Positions 13,401 to 25,342 of a DNA stretch of 64,000 bases are shown piece by piece (position 1 is the first letter of the stretch; each line of letters starts with the position of its first letter). The DNA is taken from contig CM033119.1 of NCBI GenBank assembly GCA_019321725.1, positions 3,063,865 to 3,127,864 of the forward strand, written 5' to 3'. Position numbers and translations under genes: made by a program. Source of the stretch: Paulownia fortunei. Taxonomy: Eukaryota > Streptophyta > Magnoliopsida > Lamiales > Paulowniaceae. The notes under the pieces were generated by a model. That model searched no databases. It was not told the DNA's origin and worked only from the letters and a program-made list of their open reading frames with translations.

Positions 13401-16400
13401 ACACTGGATCATTTTGCAGAGAAACTAAACTTGTTTTTATGCTAGGTTTGACGAAATTGGCAACAAAGATCAAAAAGATATTTTCTATTATGCTTGAGAC
13501 AATTTTACAGTCATATCTTTATTTTGTTATGACATTTCCTTTTTCATATGTTAAGCAAACTGATATAAAAGCAATGCAAAATGCTTTGAGGCAGTAGTGT
13601 CTTTCTAAGGCCACTTTACTTTTCAATGCAACTTTATTTATTGAAGGAAGTGTTTAATCTGTGATACCCCATTAATACATTGGCATGAGTACCACATATA
13701 TTACGATTTCATTTAATCACTTATTAAAATTTGTCCAGGATTTAAACTCTCATTCAATTTATAAATTGATATCTATATGCCACTTATATTACTACTTTCG
13801 TTTATTCCAACAATTTTCTTTCCACAGGTAATTTGTGGTTTACATGGAGAACCACAAGAGAGTTTCTTGTGAAAACTGACCAAATACGTGGCTATCTATA
13901 AGTAAAACATTATTTAGATAACATGACGTGAGAGATATTTTGATGACGTCTCTGCCATTTGTTTTATTTTGAACTGGTGATCTAGATTGGTGATAATTAC
14001 ATGTGAAGCTATTAATAAAGATGTATAATTCACTAATCATTTTTATGTCAGAAAGCTTATATATGTTGGTCATAGTAGAGTCTACTGATAATAAATTGCC
14101 AATAAGGTAACTAGAAAGTACCACCAGGCAAAATGCTTGGTGGTACCTCCTCCCACCTTTGTGTGGGAGGTCAGGAGTTCAATGCCAGTATAGGTGAGTG
14201 GGTGTTTGCGTGAGTTTAAAAAAAAAAAAAAAGGTTAACTAGAAAGGATTTGTTCATCTGAATTTAGATCCTTGATAGAGTGGAGGGAGAAAAGAGGGTC
14301 CATATGTCGACCTTAGATGAGTACCAGTATACCATAAGTAGTTTAGTGTAATAGTTTGCAGTAGCCAATAGCTGTTTGAGATCAAATCTGTTTCAACCTT
14401 TAGCTATTATAATTTTCAGATGTGGTATCATTTTCTTTCTTCGTCCCTTCCCTTTGACGTGATGCAGGGTTACCCCTAACCTGCTTGACCTACCATTTAT
14501 TTTTTCCTCTCATCTTGTTTTCTTATGACATATTTGGATTGTCAAATTCTCTACTTATTCTTTTAAGAGTCACCCATTATCAACAGCGGGAGATCAATGT
14601 TGCATTACAGTTCTCTGCTTTGCATTATTTAGGGATTCATTACAGTTTCTCTGCTTTGCATTATTTAGGGATCATGGTCTGGTTCTTTGCGCTCGCAGTC
14701 AATTGTGGAGAAAGCTATTGCTGCACAAACAAAACATGAAGATTGGGAAATTGACTGGAGATTATTGAAGATTGGGGAAAAAATCGCTGCTGGATCTTGT
14801 GGAGATCTGTTAGTTCACTGCAATATGTTGAATTTGTTGATTTACTTTGCCCCATCTTGCCATTGTGCTTACATTTCAAGTGTTTCCAATGAAAAGGTAT
14901 CGTGGAGTATATCTTGGTCAGGATGTTGCTATTAAGGTCCTTAGGTCCGAGCATTTGAATAACTCTCTGGAGGTTGAGTTTGCACAGGAGGTTGCTATTT
15001 TAAGGTAATTATTGTTGGAGCTTGTTAAATTTTACATTTAAGCATCAATTGATTGCTGATTTGTTGAATAGTAAATTTGTGATAATTTGTCAGAAAATTG
15101 TTAATTGGTTTAGAAGGTAATGCTCTTTCACGAGTTATCTAAGAAATACAGGCCAAGTTGGTTTATATTGAAAAGAGGGCTATCTTGTCCTAATTTCTCA
15201 TTTTCAGGAAACTTTTATAATAGTTTGGAAGGTAATGCTCTTTCACAAGCTATCTACCAAATATAGGCCATGTTTGTTACAGAAAAGAGGGCTATCTTGC
15301 CGTAATTTCTGATTTTCATGCTATGCTGGCCTCCTCTCCATTCTCGTTAAGTTCATTTCTTGTGATGATATGCCAAACTAGAATTGTGGAGTTTCCTGTA
15401 AGACAACCAAGACAGACTGGAGAATCCAACAGAGCTTAACGGAGAATTAAGCATTCCAGGGCAGGAAAAACTCAAGAGGGTGAATGCATCTATCATATTA
15501 AGATATATCTAATCGCTACACTATCTACTGATGGTTTCATATCTTGTCCTAAAGTGGTAAAGATGGACCAGACATCGGTTTCTGTTTGTTTGTGGAACTG
15601 AAATTGGTAAAAGACATAAACACAAGTGCTAAATGAACATCGAGTGAGCCAGAATTATGCTAAAACCAAGTAGCTTCACTGGGCAGGTGAGCTTTGAAGT
15701 GATGCGTTACTACTGCATCAGTTTTACTGTTAGACGAAACTACTCTCTATGACCTAAATGTAGTCTGTTTTTTTCTACTTTCTGTGGGACTCTTATAGAA
15801 TTGGTTGTTGTGCATAGGGTTTTTCTGTAGCTTTTTTCACTTCTCATCATATGGAGGTAAAGTACAATTCACCCAGAGAGATAATTGTAATCTCCAGAAT
15901 GGCTGTGATTACGATTCCTGCAAGAAATGACTGTACTGTAACTATTTGTCATATGCCTTAATTTTGATGAAAATATGATGTACGTCTTTTGACAGTGGTG
16001 GTTGTGCTTTTGTATCATTTCTCTTATTGTATCAACAAATTGTATTTTAACCAATGGTTTTAAATTATTTAGCTCAAGTAATCACTATCTTAAGCGTAAT
16101 TTGTTGCTTCTCTAGCTGAAATTTAACTGCAAACTGCTTTCAGATGGATTGATGCGTATTCTTTTTGGCATCTATGTTATGAGGCATTAATATGCTGATG
16201 ACTAAATGTATCTCATTCATCCAATTTGTTGTTTTTGTTTTGGGTTGCTTCTAACTTTCAACATAATTCTCACCCCACTCCTCAATAAAAATGGAATAGA
16301 AAATGAAGAATAAAATGTCTATGATATGCCGAATTTTTTAACACTAGCATTTTAAATTTTTTGCACTTGCATAAATCCACTTACTTATAACTCGTCATTT

Positions 16401-19400
16401 TCAATTCTAAGGTAAATTCCAGAATGACATTTCATAATCATTTTTGTTTGTTTGGATGCAGACAGGTACAACATGAAAATGTTGTACGTTTCATCGGTGC
16501 TTGCACAAAGTTGCCGCATTTATGCATTGTAACAGGTACTGCTCTTTCTAGAAGAGCAAAGTGGCATGCTTTAACCAGTTAGCTTCTTTCAATTATATTA
16601 TTCCTTTTTCCGCAAGTTATTCAAATTATACGAATTCCTAGGAAGCTAAATTTTGCTAAGATGTCTTTTATTGTTATTTTTAAACTCTTACACGAATTTC
16701 AAATCTCTCACTGTAACCCTTGAATGAACTGCTATATTATGCGAAATTTATTTGACAATCTTGTATGGATGGCTGTGCTTGTTGCATTGAAAGCCACATG
16801 GTTATTCTACTGGGTTTTGGATTTCAACTAGTTTGTAACGCCCTATTATTTATTCATGTCACTCTTGATCTCATTTCTAGAGTACATGCCCAGAGGGAGC
16901 CTATATGAATATTTGCATAAGAATCGTCTTGTGTTGAAGCTCCCGCAGTTGCTGAAGTTCGCCATTGATGTCTGCAAAGGAATGGAGTACCTGCATCAAA
17001 AGAATGTTATCCACAGGGATTTGAAGACAGCAAATTTGCTTATGGATACTTGCAATGTGAGTTCATAAGAAATCAGATTTTCTGCTTGAATTTTTAGATT
17101 GTGTTTTGATGTTTGAATTCCCTTCATCTTACTTGTTGGATATGATGAGATTTTCATAATCCTGAAACACTAATATCATAGAATTGTAGATCTTTATGTC
17201 AACATGGTCTGGGGAATATAGAGCCTGTTTGGTTTCATTTCCTAACTCATTTTCATGTTTCCAGCATTTCCAGGGTTGAAAATAATTCATTGGGTTTTCG
17301 TGTAAAAATGAAAATATGTTTGATTTGGTATGTTTCTATGTAGACTATATAGGTTTGGAAAATGAAAATGTTTTGTTTTATGGTGTGTTTTTGCATGAAA
17401 AGCCATAAAATGTTAAAATGAATTTAGTAGGTGCATGCGTGAAATATTAGTAGTTTGAAAATGAATTTTGCACATGAAAATAAGTTTTGTATTTCTGATG
17501 AAAATGAGCAAAATAAATATGTTTGCGGAGTTTTGAATAGTAAAAACTTTGTGAAAATGAAAACAAATGGGCTCATAGTCTCTGAGCTGCACATGGTTGT
17601 TATATGGCCTCATAAAGTATATTGTAATGATTTCCTAAATATTGGATTGCATACGAGGGTCCGGAAATTCCATATGTAAAAAAGAGAAGGGAAACACACT
17701 CCAGCACAAGGTTCCCTTGAGTTCACATAGGACTCAATGTAAGAGCACTTTGACTTTTGCACCTTGTAAAAGCGAAGTTATGTATGTTAGGTCATTTTCC
17801 TCCTTTTAATTGAACTAATGGGAAGTTGATATATGATAATATGAAGTGCCCATTAAGGACTTCCTCTGGATACCTTGGTACTTGGTTGAATGGTAGTACA
17901 AGAAAACATGGATGCTCTGTTGTCTCTGCCAATATCTGGAATATGCTGTTCCCATTGGTATTCAAGCATGTAATCTATAACTTGCTACTAGTTTCCTGTT
18001 GATGACTATCCCCCTTCTCTAAGCTATATTTAACCCTAATAATTTCTGCTCGGTGCAATGCATTTGTATGGTAGTCTTATGAATATTAAGAGAAAGTGAA
18101 CTGCTTATGAGGTGAACTCCTAAAATTCTTTTTAGTTATGCTTATATAGTCTTTTTGTTATATATAATGTTGCTATACATATGTTGATCTGTGCGATAAT
18201 TTGTTTGAAGGTTGTTAAAGTGGCAGATTTTGGAGTTGCTCGGTTCCAGAACAAGGGTGGGGTGATGACAGCGGAGACTGGAACATATCGGTGGATGGCA
18301 CCTGAGGTACAACCCTTTTCACTTGTCAAATGTCATGATGTGTAATTTATATAGGATACGGGGCTCCTATTTTTTTCAATTGGTGGTTCTGTCGTTGTTC
18401 GATTCTTCCAGAGTAGTTAGGTTGTGAAAGTAAGTGCATAGCTGACATTTGCATCAAGTTAATAAAGGCACAAAATAGATGGAAATTGGACTGCCTATGA
18501 ATCCAAATCTGGGTGAGCCTACACTATGAGATTAGTAATGTGGTAGAACTTCTTATGGAAAAACCCACTTGGGCCAAGGCAGAACTTTTATGACACTGCA
18601 ATTTGCATTGTTTTCACATTCCATCGTTGATTTCTTACATTTTGATTGCTGAAAGAACTTTCTTTCCCCGATAGGCAAATGCATTTGGATAAACCATGCG
18701 ACTGAACCTGCTTTACATGGAGAATATGATAACGATGAAGATGAGATATTGATATCTTGAATTGCTGTTTGAGATGTTAATATTTGCAGTACGATTTGAA
18801 ATAATCAAGAGCAATCAACAAAGAACAAAATGTTACAAGGACACAGACGTCTGTGTGGTTCAACTCAATTGAAGCCTTGTGGTCCAACTCAAATATTGTT
18901 TACATAGACACACACACATTTTAATAATAATAATAATAATTAGGGAGTCCAGAACAACCAATTTTCTCAAGTTTCTATCAATGTGAAACTTGCTCTTTCT
19001 CAAACCCTAAGTACTTGGTGGTTGTTGGTTCTAAAGTCTTGACCTCTTGGTCTGGAATCTGAATGTGTTGATCGCTAACATATTGCATTGCACAAATTCT
19101 CTCTTTGAGTTCTCTTTTTGGGTTTTTGGCGCTATCTAAACGGTAGTGTTTTACTCATCCTTGATTTGACAGGTGATCAATCATCAACCATATGACCAAA
19201 AAGCAGATGTGTTCAGTTTTGCCATAGTTCTTTGGGAGCTCGTGACAGCCAAGGTGTTTTTAAAAACTTATGTCTGGATAAATGATAGTTAGAGCTTGAA
19301 ACCAGAAAAGATCGAAGTGGCTTACATAAACAATGTTCTTGTTTTATTTATCTTTATTTTTTCTTTTTCCCTGGCAGGTTCCTTATGATACCATGACTCC

Positions 19401-20140
19401 TCTACAAGCTGCCCTGGGGGTGAGACAGGTTTGTAAACTTCTTTCAATGACATGTTCTGTTTAGCCCATCTGTGGGATGTTATGTAACACAAATGCAATT
19501 AATAATGATTGTAGTTTTCTGAATGCATTATTGTGTGCTTATATTGATGCTTGACATAATGCATGGAGTGAAAATGTATAATCAAAGTGAATAGCAATTT
19601 GATCAACATTTGTGAAATCAAAACTGCAGACATATAACCCAAAATGAGAGAAAATCTCAGGTAGGAGCAACCTGCATGTTTGTCTAAGTCTTGAGGTAAC
19701 AATAAATTTTCTACTCAAACCTGTCTGCACAAAGATTACTAAGGAAATTATTTAATTGACTGAACCTAGGAATATGGATTTCTCATCTAATAATTGTCGA
19801 TCTCAAGCTGTCATGTCCTTAATTTGCAAATTACTTCTCTGACTTGTGTCTTCTATGTGCTAGGGTCTTCGACCAGAACTCCCCAAAAATGCACATCCCA
19901 AGTTATTAGACCTGATGCAGAGATGTTGGCAGGCTCTTCCTCGCGACCGACCTTCCTTCAGTGAGATCAGAGTTGAACTTGAGGAACTCCTACAGGAAGT
20001 AAAAGTATTCACATACACCGAAGTCGTTCAAAACCTGTATATACTTATATTTTGATGCAGACACTCATTAATGAATATTTGCCTGATGCACTATATTGCA
20101 AATTTTGCAGGATACTTGGGATGCACCTAATGGTTGCTGA
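7433..20140 (+). CDS. STY46-like: ACT-domain Raf-like Ser/Thr(Tyr) kinase, STY8/STY17/STY46 type (16 exons)
   Basis: Joined exons: 7433-7644, 8389-8503, 9468-9577, 9742-9855, 10590-10662, 11118-11228, 12033-12083, 14669-14808, 14897-15004, 16462-16535, 16881-17056, 18211-18306, 19173-19253, 19378-19428, 19864-20004 and 20111-20140. All introns are GT-AG and phases close to 560 aa. Gly-rich N-terminus; a family motif around [21 protein letters not shown] (about 67-87); ACT domain about 190-245 ([19 protein letters not shown]); kinase domain about 293-545 with Gly loop [11 protein letters not shown], Lys322, HRDLKTAN (Asp416), DFG (434-436) and GTYRWMAPE. All catalytic residues are present. Arabidopsis STY8/17/46 are cytosolic dual-specificity kinases reported to phosphorylate chloroplast transit peptides before import; the same role is inferred here. 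A second in-frame ATG lies at 7439. The last donor is GTATTC after AAA; a GTAAAA donor 6 bases earlier is an alternative. I cannot tell which of the three STY paralogues it matches best. Confidence 0.9.
12390..12680. repeat. Possible relic of a CTCGAG-rich dispersed repeat in kinase intron 7
   Basis: Within intron 7 there is a run of words such as TGAGTTCAAACTCAAACTGATC and GAACTGAGCTCAACGAGC, ending in AAGTCGAGCTCAG. This resembles, at lower identity, the repeat copies near 27.1 kb and 35.2 kb. No boundaries or inverted ends can be drawn. Confidence 0.25.
14104..14246 (+). mobile_element. tRNA-derived SINE with poly(A) tail and target-site duplication
   Basis: The body (14119-14232) has a B-box-like GGAGTTCAATGCC preceded by a CCTCCCACCTTTGTGTGGGAGG hairpin and ends in a run of about 15 A. 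It is flanked by AAGGTAACTAGAAAG (14104-14118) and AAGGTTAACTAGAAAG (14231-14246), a target-site duplication differing by one T. Box order, tail and duplication are the hallmarks of a plant SINE inserted in sense orientation in intron 7 of the kinase gene. The body is only about 114 bp, so it may be 5'-truncated or a short family. Confidence 0.8.
14603..14673 (+). repeat. 35-36-bp tandem duplication of a 3' splice site (kinase intron 7)
   Basis: Two copies (14603-14637 and 14638-14673, differing by one T) each carry CATTACAG, a pyrimidine stretch and TTATTTAG followed by GGAT. The second copy provides the acceptor that keeps the kinase frame (exon starts 14669). Using the identical upstream acceptor would add 36 bases including an in-frame TAG at 14666-14668. 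Confidence 0.8.
15110..15325. repeat. Imperfect ~118-bp tandem duplication in kinase intron 9
   Basis: Two adjacent segments, about 15110-15210 and 15228-15325, share GAAGGTAATGCTCTTTCAC, then AAATA(C/T)AGGCCA and AAAAGAGGGCTATCTTG. They differ by scattered substitutions and short indels. No coding function or inverted ends are visible. Confidence 0.75.
17221..17574. mobile_element. Candidate hAT-like MITE in kinase intron 11
   Basis: The left end reads GAGCCTGTTTGGTTTCATTT and the right end, on the minus strand, GAGCCCATTTGTTTTCATTT. These are imperfect terminal inverted repeats around about 354 bp of non-coding sequence rich in GAAAATGA words. GCCTGTTTGG-type ends are common in plant hAT MITEs. 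I could not see a clean 8-bp target duplication. Confidence 0.4.
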
Positions 20141-21976
20141 GTATTATAATCACATATACGAATGCATCGGCACATTTTGATACTAACTAGTGAGAACTTC
20201 TTTTGTTATCCCCTTTTTTTTGTGGGGCTCCTTATATGAATATAGAGATAAATTTCTTTATTTATATGGCACTGAGACACTCGGCAGGAAGAAAAGTATA
20301 TTTGTATTATAGAACCATAGTTGGTTGCAATTTTGGATAGGAAGTTAACACCAATGCACGTACCTGTAAAGATATTGAGTTGTGACGAACAAAGTGATTC
20401 TTCTGGTTTCCTTGGTTTCAGGATATATAAATGGTAGCTCAAGCATTCAGAAAGAAAATTCTTATTAATTCGAGTCAAATGTGAGCGCAGTCCATTTGAT
20501 TAATAGAGAATTGCAGGAAAATTTGCTTGTAACAGCATCTGGGAAAAGATGGAGCCCAAGCAAAATGATTTGGTCCATTTTTACTCAGATGTCCATCCTT
20601 AGAGTTTAGGAATCCAAGGAGAAAAAAAAAACAAAACAAAACAAAAAGTGGAACGCACTTTCGTTTTGTCTCTTGAGAAGGAAATCTTGAATAATCGTTC
20701 GTTTTGTCTCTTGAGAAGGAAATCCTGAGTAATCATATGTAATTTTGCAATATTCGAAAGATTACACCTTTTTTGTTGATGGAACTAAATTTTGCTTTTA
20801 ATTGAAATTGAAGCCTAATATTGGGCACGACATCATTGTATAGTTTTGAGAACTAAAAACACTGCATGTTCAAAAAGTTTGGACCACAGAAATTTGAACC
20901 CAATTCAAAAGTAGCGTTTTCCATTAGGTTCTGTTAAGATAGTAACAGAGAAAGTGGTGTCCAGAGGGATGATAACTATGTGAATGGATATATTCATACT
21001 TTTCTTGTTTCAAAATTATGAGGACAAAAATAAAAAGATGATGCCCTTTTCTTAACTTATTCGAACAGGGAGAAGAAAACAGATGACAAGTTGGTGGGAA
21101 AATGAATTTCCATCATCATCACAAGTAAAAAATTTCACATGCATTATTCAGATTTTGTCTCTCGCTTTCGAAGAGTGATTTCTATAGTTATATAAGAAAT
21201 AAAAGGTTCAATTGTCTAGAATCAGAATTCTTGATTTAATTTGCAATTCCATTTATAATTATTGTTATTATTATTGCCAATTTACCGTTATAAAAGTAAA
21301 AGGGTCTGAGTCCATGGGATCTGCTGAGTTAATAAATAAACTGAACCATAATACTTAGACTAGACATCCAGCCTCATTGAACTCTAAAATCTTTCAATCC
21401 ACATTATATATAATATGCTCAATCCTTATAATTACAAGATATATTATTATTACACACTTAACTGTTTCATAATTTTCTGACTTCATTTACTTGTTTTGTA
21501 TCTAACTAAGCATAAATAAATTTTCTTCGAACGAACCCCCAATATCCCTAACGATTTTTGATAACACATACAATAACCATATTACAATCGATTTTTAGCT
21601 ATCAATTACAAGAAAATGAGTTATACCATATCACTCCATAAAATTAAACCATAAAGAACTCAACAAAATGACACCTCAAGGCTCAAGGCCTTGGATGCAC
21701 CACGTACTTAGGTTCCTAATTTTCCATTACACCAGAGCTTAAAGCCTTAAAAACACCATTTTCTCAAGATGTTATTAATTATACCCTTAAAACACACCTA
21801 AAAAATCCCCAAAATGAACCACCAGAGAGATACGTGGGAAACGATAAGGGACAATTTTAATGTACTGTATGGATGTTGAAGATTAGTATTAATTAGTCTT
21901 AATTCTTTCATTAATGCACGCAAAATCTTAATTAGTGTAAAAAAGGCTAAATAATGCAATAGCTGATTTCCATGCA
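20141..21976 (+). other. Kinase 3' UTR and following intergenic DNA
   Basis: The 3' UTR starts here; I cannot fix its end because no clear AATAAA lies within the first 400 bases. A 38-bp unit beginning TTCGTTTTGTCTCTTGAG is tandemly duplicated at 20660-20735. No further gene is visible. Confidence 0.5.
20660..20735. repeat. 38-bp tandem duplication downstream of the kinase gene
   Basis: Two adjacent copies (20660-20697, 20698-20735) begin TTCGTTTTGTCTCTTGAGAA and differ at about three positions. Depending on the poly(A) site they could lie in the 3' UTR. Confidence 0.85.
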
Positions 21977-22180
21977 GGGACGGAGGGAGCGGGAGTTAGG
22001 AGGGTCAGCCGCCTCCCCCAAGTTCATGTAAACCTATATAATTTATAAAAAAATAATATTTTATTTCCTTAAAAATAATAAAATTATTCTTCATTTGATG
22101 AAAATATGTCTTTATTTTTTATTTTTTTAAAAAAAATCAATATTATTTTTAAAATTAAATTTTTTAACTCCATCCTTATT
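21977..22180. mobile_element. Candidate non-autonomous hAT (Tip100-like) remnant
   Basis: The left end CAGGGACGGAGGGAGCGGG resembles the CAGGGGCGGA-type end seen in plant hAT elements of the Tip100 group. It is followed by a GGTCAGCCGCCTCCCCC stretch and an AT-rich interior. The far end ACTCCATCCTTATT is a degenerate complement of the start. No transposase frame is present and no target duplication is evident. Confidence 0.4.
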
Positions 22181-25100
22181 TTCACGGTTTATGCTTTGTT
22201 AGAAAATGACAAGAACTTAAATTCAAACGATTAGTCAAGAAAAATGACAAATTCAAAAGCTTTGGAAATTCAACAAAGTTACATATATATATATATGTAT
22301 ATGTATATATATATTATTTAGTCTTTTTCAGTCTTGGCTGCACACATGTCAAAATCTGAGTAGGTGAACTCGATCCCCTAATTTCCTCAAACAGACTATT
22401 CAACATCCAATTAGTTATTGATAATGATTTATGTAATTTTCTTCATAGATATGCAAGTCTTATTTGCCAGTTTTTCAGATGTCCCAATCGATCATTTGAA
22501 ATACTACAAGCTAGTCCTGTATGTGGAGCCCACTTCAATGGATTTTTCTATCATGCTTATTTATTTATTTATTTATTTATTATAATTAAAAAATTCCTAA
22601 TGGATTTCTCAACCATTTATTTTATTTTTCTGACTGGAAATGTATGTAAACTAAAATATCTCGAGAGACAGTTTAGCGCCCATCAAATAAATTTCAAGAA
22701 TAAAGTCTGGAGTCCCATTTTTTCTGTTTTTCCCACTGAAAAGTTAACTGATATTACCAAATTAGAAATGGTCCTTGTTGTACAAGAAATTAAATGCATC
22801 AGTCAGCAGAATTTAATGGAAATTTGTAATTTAATGCCAACTGCATCTGACTGGCTCTTGATGGTGGAATACGAAGCTTTGTGGGCTGTACGTATGGACA
22901 TGAAATGAAATTGAGGGATGAAAATTTCTTTGCCATGTGATACAAATTTTGCTAGTACTTTTGGTAGGTGGGTTTATTTATAAATTTCTTACCTATAAAA
23001 GAATTTTTTTGGTACCAAAATGTGAGGATTATGCCACTTACGTGCCGTGACTTCACATTTCTACGATATATTCAGGATGTTTTATTTAATAATGCAATAA
23101 TATTTTATATTGGTTGCGGAAAGGAGGAAATTAAAATAATTTATAAATGAGTATAAATATATTTTTTTAGCAATTTGGATAGGATGAAAGTAAAGTCGTT
23201 GTGCAGTACTTATTGTATTGGAGCCTGACTTGAAAATAAAGTAGACTTTTTCTACTGTTATTTGATGGGAAATCATTCACAATATATTCACAATTATTGT
23301 ATGATTAATAGTTTATAAATGTTGCATCAAATATATATATATATATTGGATGTATGTCTGTGCAAAGTATTCTATTTACTAAAAAATAAAATATTTAATA
23401 TAACATGCAATATATTCAAATACTATTGCTGATATGATTCAACCCTTTGTATATAGATATCATTCAACCTTTCGTGACTTTTTATATAGAGAACACGACT
23501 CGAATTAATCTCTCACATTTATCAGTCACAAAATTAAAATATATATTTATTTTCATTTTGTGATCAAGTTAAATGGGTAACTTCAAGTTGGGTGTGGATT
23601 GAACTATCCAAGTTGGTCCACAGGTGTAGTCTTGGACTTGAGACAAAGGGTTTGAGTTCGATTTCGAGCTAGTTAATTGAACGATTTAGCTGGATTTAAT
23701 TATTATGCTATTTTTCTTATTACCACACTTGGAAATATTGCAACCCATCCAAGAATCCCATTGTATGAAATTAACCCTCTTGTTTGCCCAAGTGAATACC
23801 ATTTTCTTGCACTAGTTATTATTATTATTATTCTTTATCGAATTGGTTTTTAATTTGGTATTACTAAAATATAGTACTTTTACTGAACTCGAATTATTGA
23901 ATGAGTCGTTGAGTGTATCACAAAAAGTCGCTAGGGGTATTAGGGATTGATCGGAGAAAATCCTCCAACACAATTCAGTTCCAAACAAGTCAATGCAAGG
24001 CAAAAATTTTGAAAGCATACAAATACGTAATTAATTATATACCTTTTAATAATAAATATTGTGGATATTTATATTATTGATATGAAGGTTTTCGTGAGTT
24101 TGAACTTTATGCTATATTTCACTTAACTTAAATATTATAACTCAAGATTTTATGGACCCATAAATATAGTTTATCTTTGTTACTGTTTATAATCTAAAAG
24201 GACCTTAACCCTTCAGTTACATATATTAACTTTTAGTAATTATCAATAATCTGTATTAATGGATATTAAGTACACAAAGATCCACGTATAAATGAAACTC
24301 GAACTATAGTGTTTTGGAGACCTCTGTCTTAAATAACACTTGAGTAAGACCGTATTCTAACTTACATTTGATGTTCTCCAATCAAAGTAATTTTATCTGA
24401 TTGAGGCACATTTGTCTTTTAATTAAAAGTTTAGGTGTTATTTCAAATTAAATTAAAGTAACCACTAAGTCCCATGAAAAACATTTACTAACTCCCTTGT
24501 GACATATAGAAATTACATGCATGGTGTTTTGACTAAAATCAACAATCTTTTGTTGACATTTCAATTTAGATACTTTTGGCAGGGAAAAAAAAGTTTAAGA
24601 TTTTTCTTTAAACTGAGAACCTTCATGTTCAATAATTCGTAACATTGGTCAATTCGGAAGAATTTGAAATAAATAACATGGTAATTAAATTGTGAGATAG
24701 CCAGCTATTTGTTTTAACACGCATATTCTCTGTAGCTTTGTTTTCGGTTAAACATATGATCATTGCATCATTAGATCTGTTAAAACCATATTAATAATCA
24801 ATAATCATTTATTAATGTCTGAGCTTTAACTATGTATATTTAGTGCTCGATTGGGTCAATAAGACCTATCTCAAGATTCTCAACCAATTGACTTAGTGGA
24901 AATCGTACAAATTCATTTATTTAAGGATTAAAAACATTACAATAACAAAACCTCGTCGAAAAGTAAACACCCCATATAAGGGGAGTACGTAAAATAACAC
25001 ATTTGCATGAAATGCTGCACAACTAAATTGCATAAACAAAAGCACATAACCACGGTTTACGTGGATTTATTGCTATTTCTAGCTTTTATTCCTACAAATT

Positions 25101-25188
25101 TTATATATATATATCTTCAGACCACTTCAAATAACTTCCCATGAAGCACTCAGAATGGTCGTCGGTCGCTTAGATGATCTCATGTTTC
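22181..25188. other. Gene-free intergenic stretch
   Basis: The DNA is AT-rich with a TTTA-type simple repeat near 22558-22580 and TA runs near 22283 and 23329. A 102-codon open frame at 22600-22908 matches no family I know. At 23575-23690 a GAGTTCGATTTCGAG word preceded by AAGTTGGTCCACAGG could be a decayed tRNA-derived SINE, but no tail or duplication is visible. Confidence 0.5.
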
Positions 25189-25316
25189 CTGTATTTGCAC
25201 CAAACATCAGAAATATGAGACAAGAAGTATTTTTATTAATTTACATTGTCATACTAAAAATCAACATAACTTTTTAAAACTAAATTCTTGAACATGCAGG
25301 ATCAAACTTTATTTAC
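25189..25316 (-). other. Predicted 3'-UTR intron of extensin gene 1
   Basis: On the minus strand, TTGCAA followed by GTAAAT (donor at 25316-25315) lies about 27 bases after the stop codon, and AAATACAG followed by GAAAC gives an acceptor at 25190-25189. The neighbouring extensin gene has the same arrangement at the same distance from its stop. Introns just after the stop codon are known in dicot extensin genes. The join is inferred from consensus only. Confidence 0.55.
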
Positions 25317-25342
25317 TTGCAAGAAATCACCTTTTCTTCTCA

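Noticed and set aside
22600..22908. 102-codon open frame with fairly normal amino-acid composition
   Set aside because: I recognise no family and see no promoter or splice context; chance or a decayed transposon fragment is as likely as a gene.
23575..23690. tRNA-like A/B box words suggesting a SINE or tRNA gene
   Set aside because: The boxes are degenerate, a cloverleaf cannot be drawn, and neither a tail nor a target duplication is visible; kept only as a remark.
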